DNA of 6,663 bases from Pseudonocardia sp. (GTDB lineage: Bacteria; Actinomycetota; Actinomycetes; Mycobacteriales; Pseudonocardiaceae), in contig JAKDLE010000166.1 of NCBI GenBank assembly GCA_030453005.1, positions 1-6,663 on the forward strand, written 5' to 3'. This document shows, piece by piece, positions 6,641 through 6,663 of the stretch. The position numbers and the translations under genes are program-made. Within the stretch, counting starts at the first letter, position 1. Every line of letters begins with the position of its first letter. The notes below the pieces were generated by a model that worked only from the letters and a program-made list of their open reading frames with translations, did not search any database and had not been told where the DNA came from.

Positions 6641-6663
6641 CGCCACCCCTCTCGCTGACCCGA

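Overview
The window is very GC-rich, with strong G/C preference at third codon positions and several GTG starts. This fits an actinobacterium. The protein set and the mix of a phosphoribulokinase with a high-affinity-type hydrogenase suggest a Pseudonocardia-like genome. That genus guess rests on recalled family patterns, not on a search.

Layout. From the right end leftward on the minus strand: (1) a phosphoribulokinase gene (5684-6640, complete); (2) a small plus-strand gene (5227-5667) for an acidic, probably disordered protein of unknown function, convergent with the kinase; (3) a 228-base divergent intergenic region (4999-5226), the only sizeable non-coding stretch, with candidate promoters, a perfect 8-bp inverted repeat just ahead of the hydrogenase ribosome binding site, and a 7-bp inverted repeat ahead of the small gene; (4) a compact minus-strand operon running off the left edge: hhyS, hhyL, a NifU-like gene, a DUF5947 gene, a DUF6084 gene and the first 83 codons of a further conserved gene. 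Within the operon the gap after hhyS is 14 bases. The remaining junctions are TGATG and GTGA overlaps, a 1-base gap and an 11-base overlap.

How it works together. hhyS and hhyL encode the two subunits of a group 1h (formerly group 5, actinobacterial) [NiFe] hydrogenase, the type that oxidises H2 at trace concentrations in air and tolerates O2. The small subunit shows the family's Cys-x-x-Asp proximal cluster site and has no Tat signal. The large subunit has both Ni-binding Cys pairs and a C-terminal tail expected to be cleaved. The four following genes form the accessory cassette that I associate with this hydrogenase group; their roles are not established, but two contain cysteine motifs or descend from an Fe-S family. 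The maturation genes (hypA-F and the tail endopeptidase) are not in the window and may lie beyond its left edge. Phosphoribulokinase makes ribulose 1,5-bisphosphate for RuBisCO, so the locus pairs H2 oxidation with a Calvin cycle enzyme. RuBisCO itself is not in the window.

Most notable points: the hydrogenase-kinase neighbourhood, a NifU-like protein that has lost the cluster-binding CxxC, and the hairpin sitting on the hydrogenase leader.
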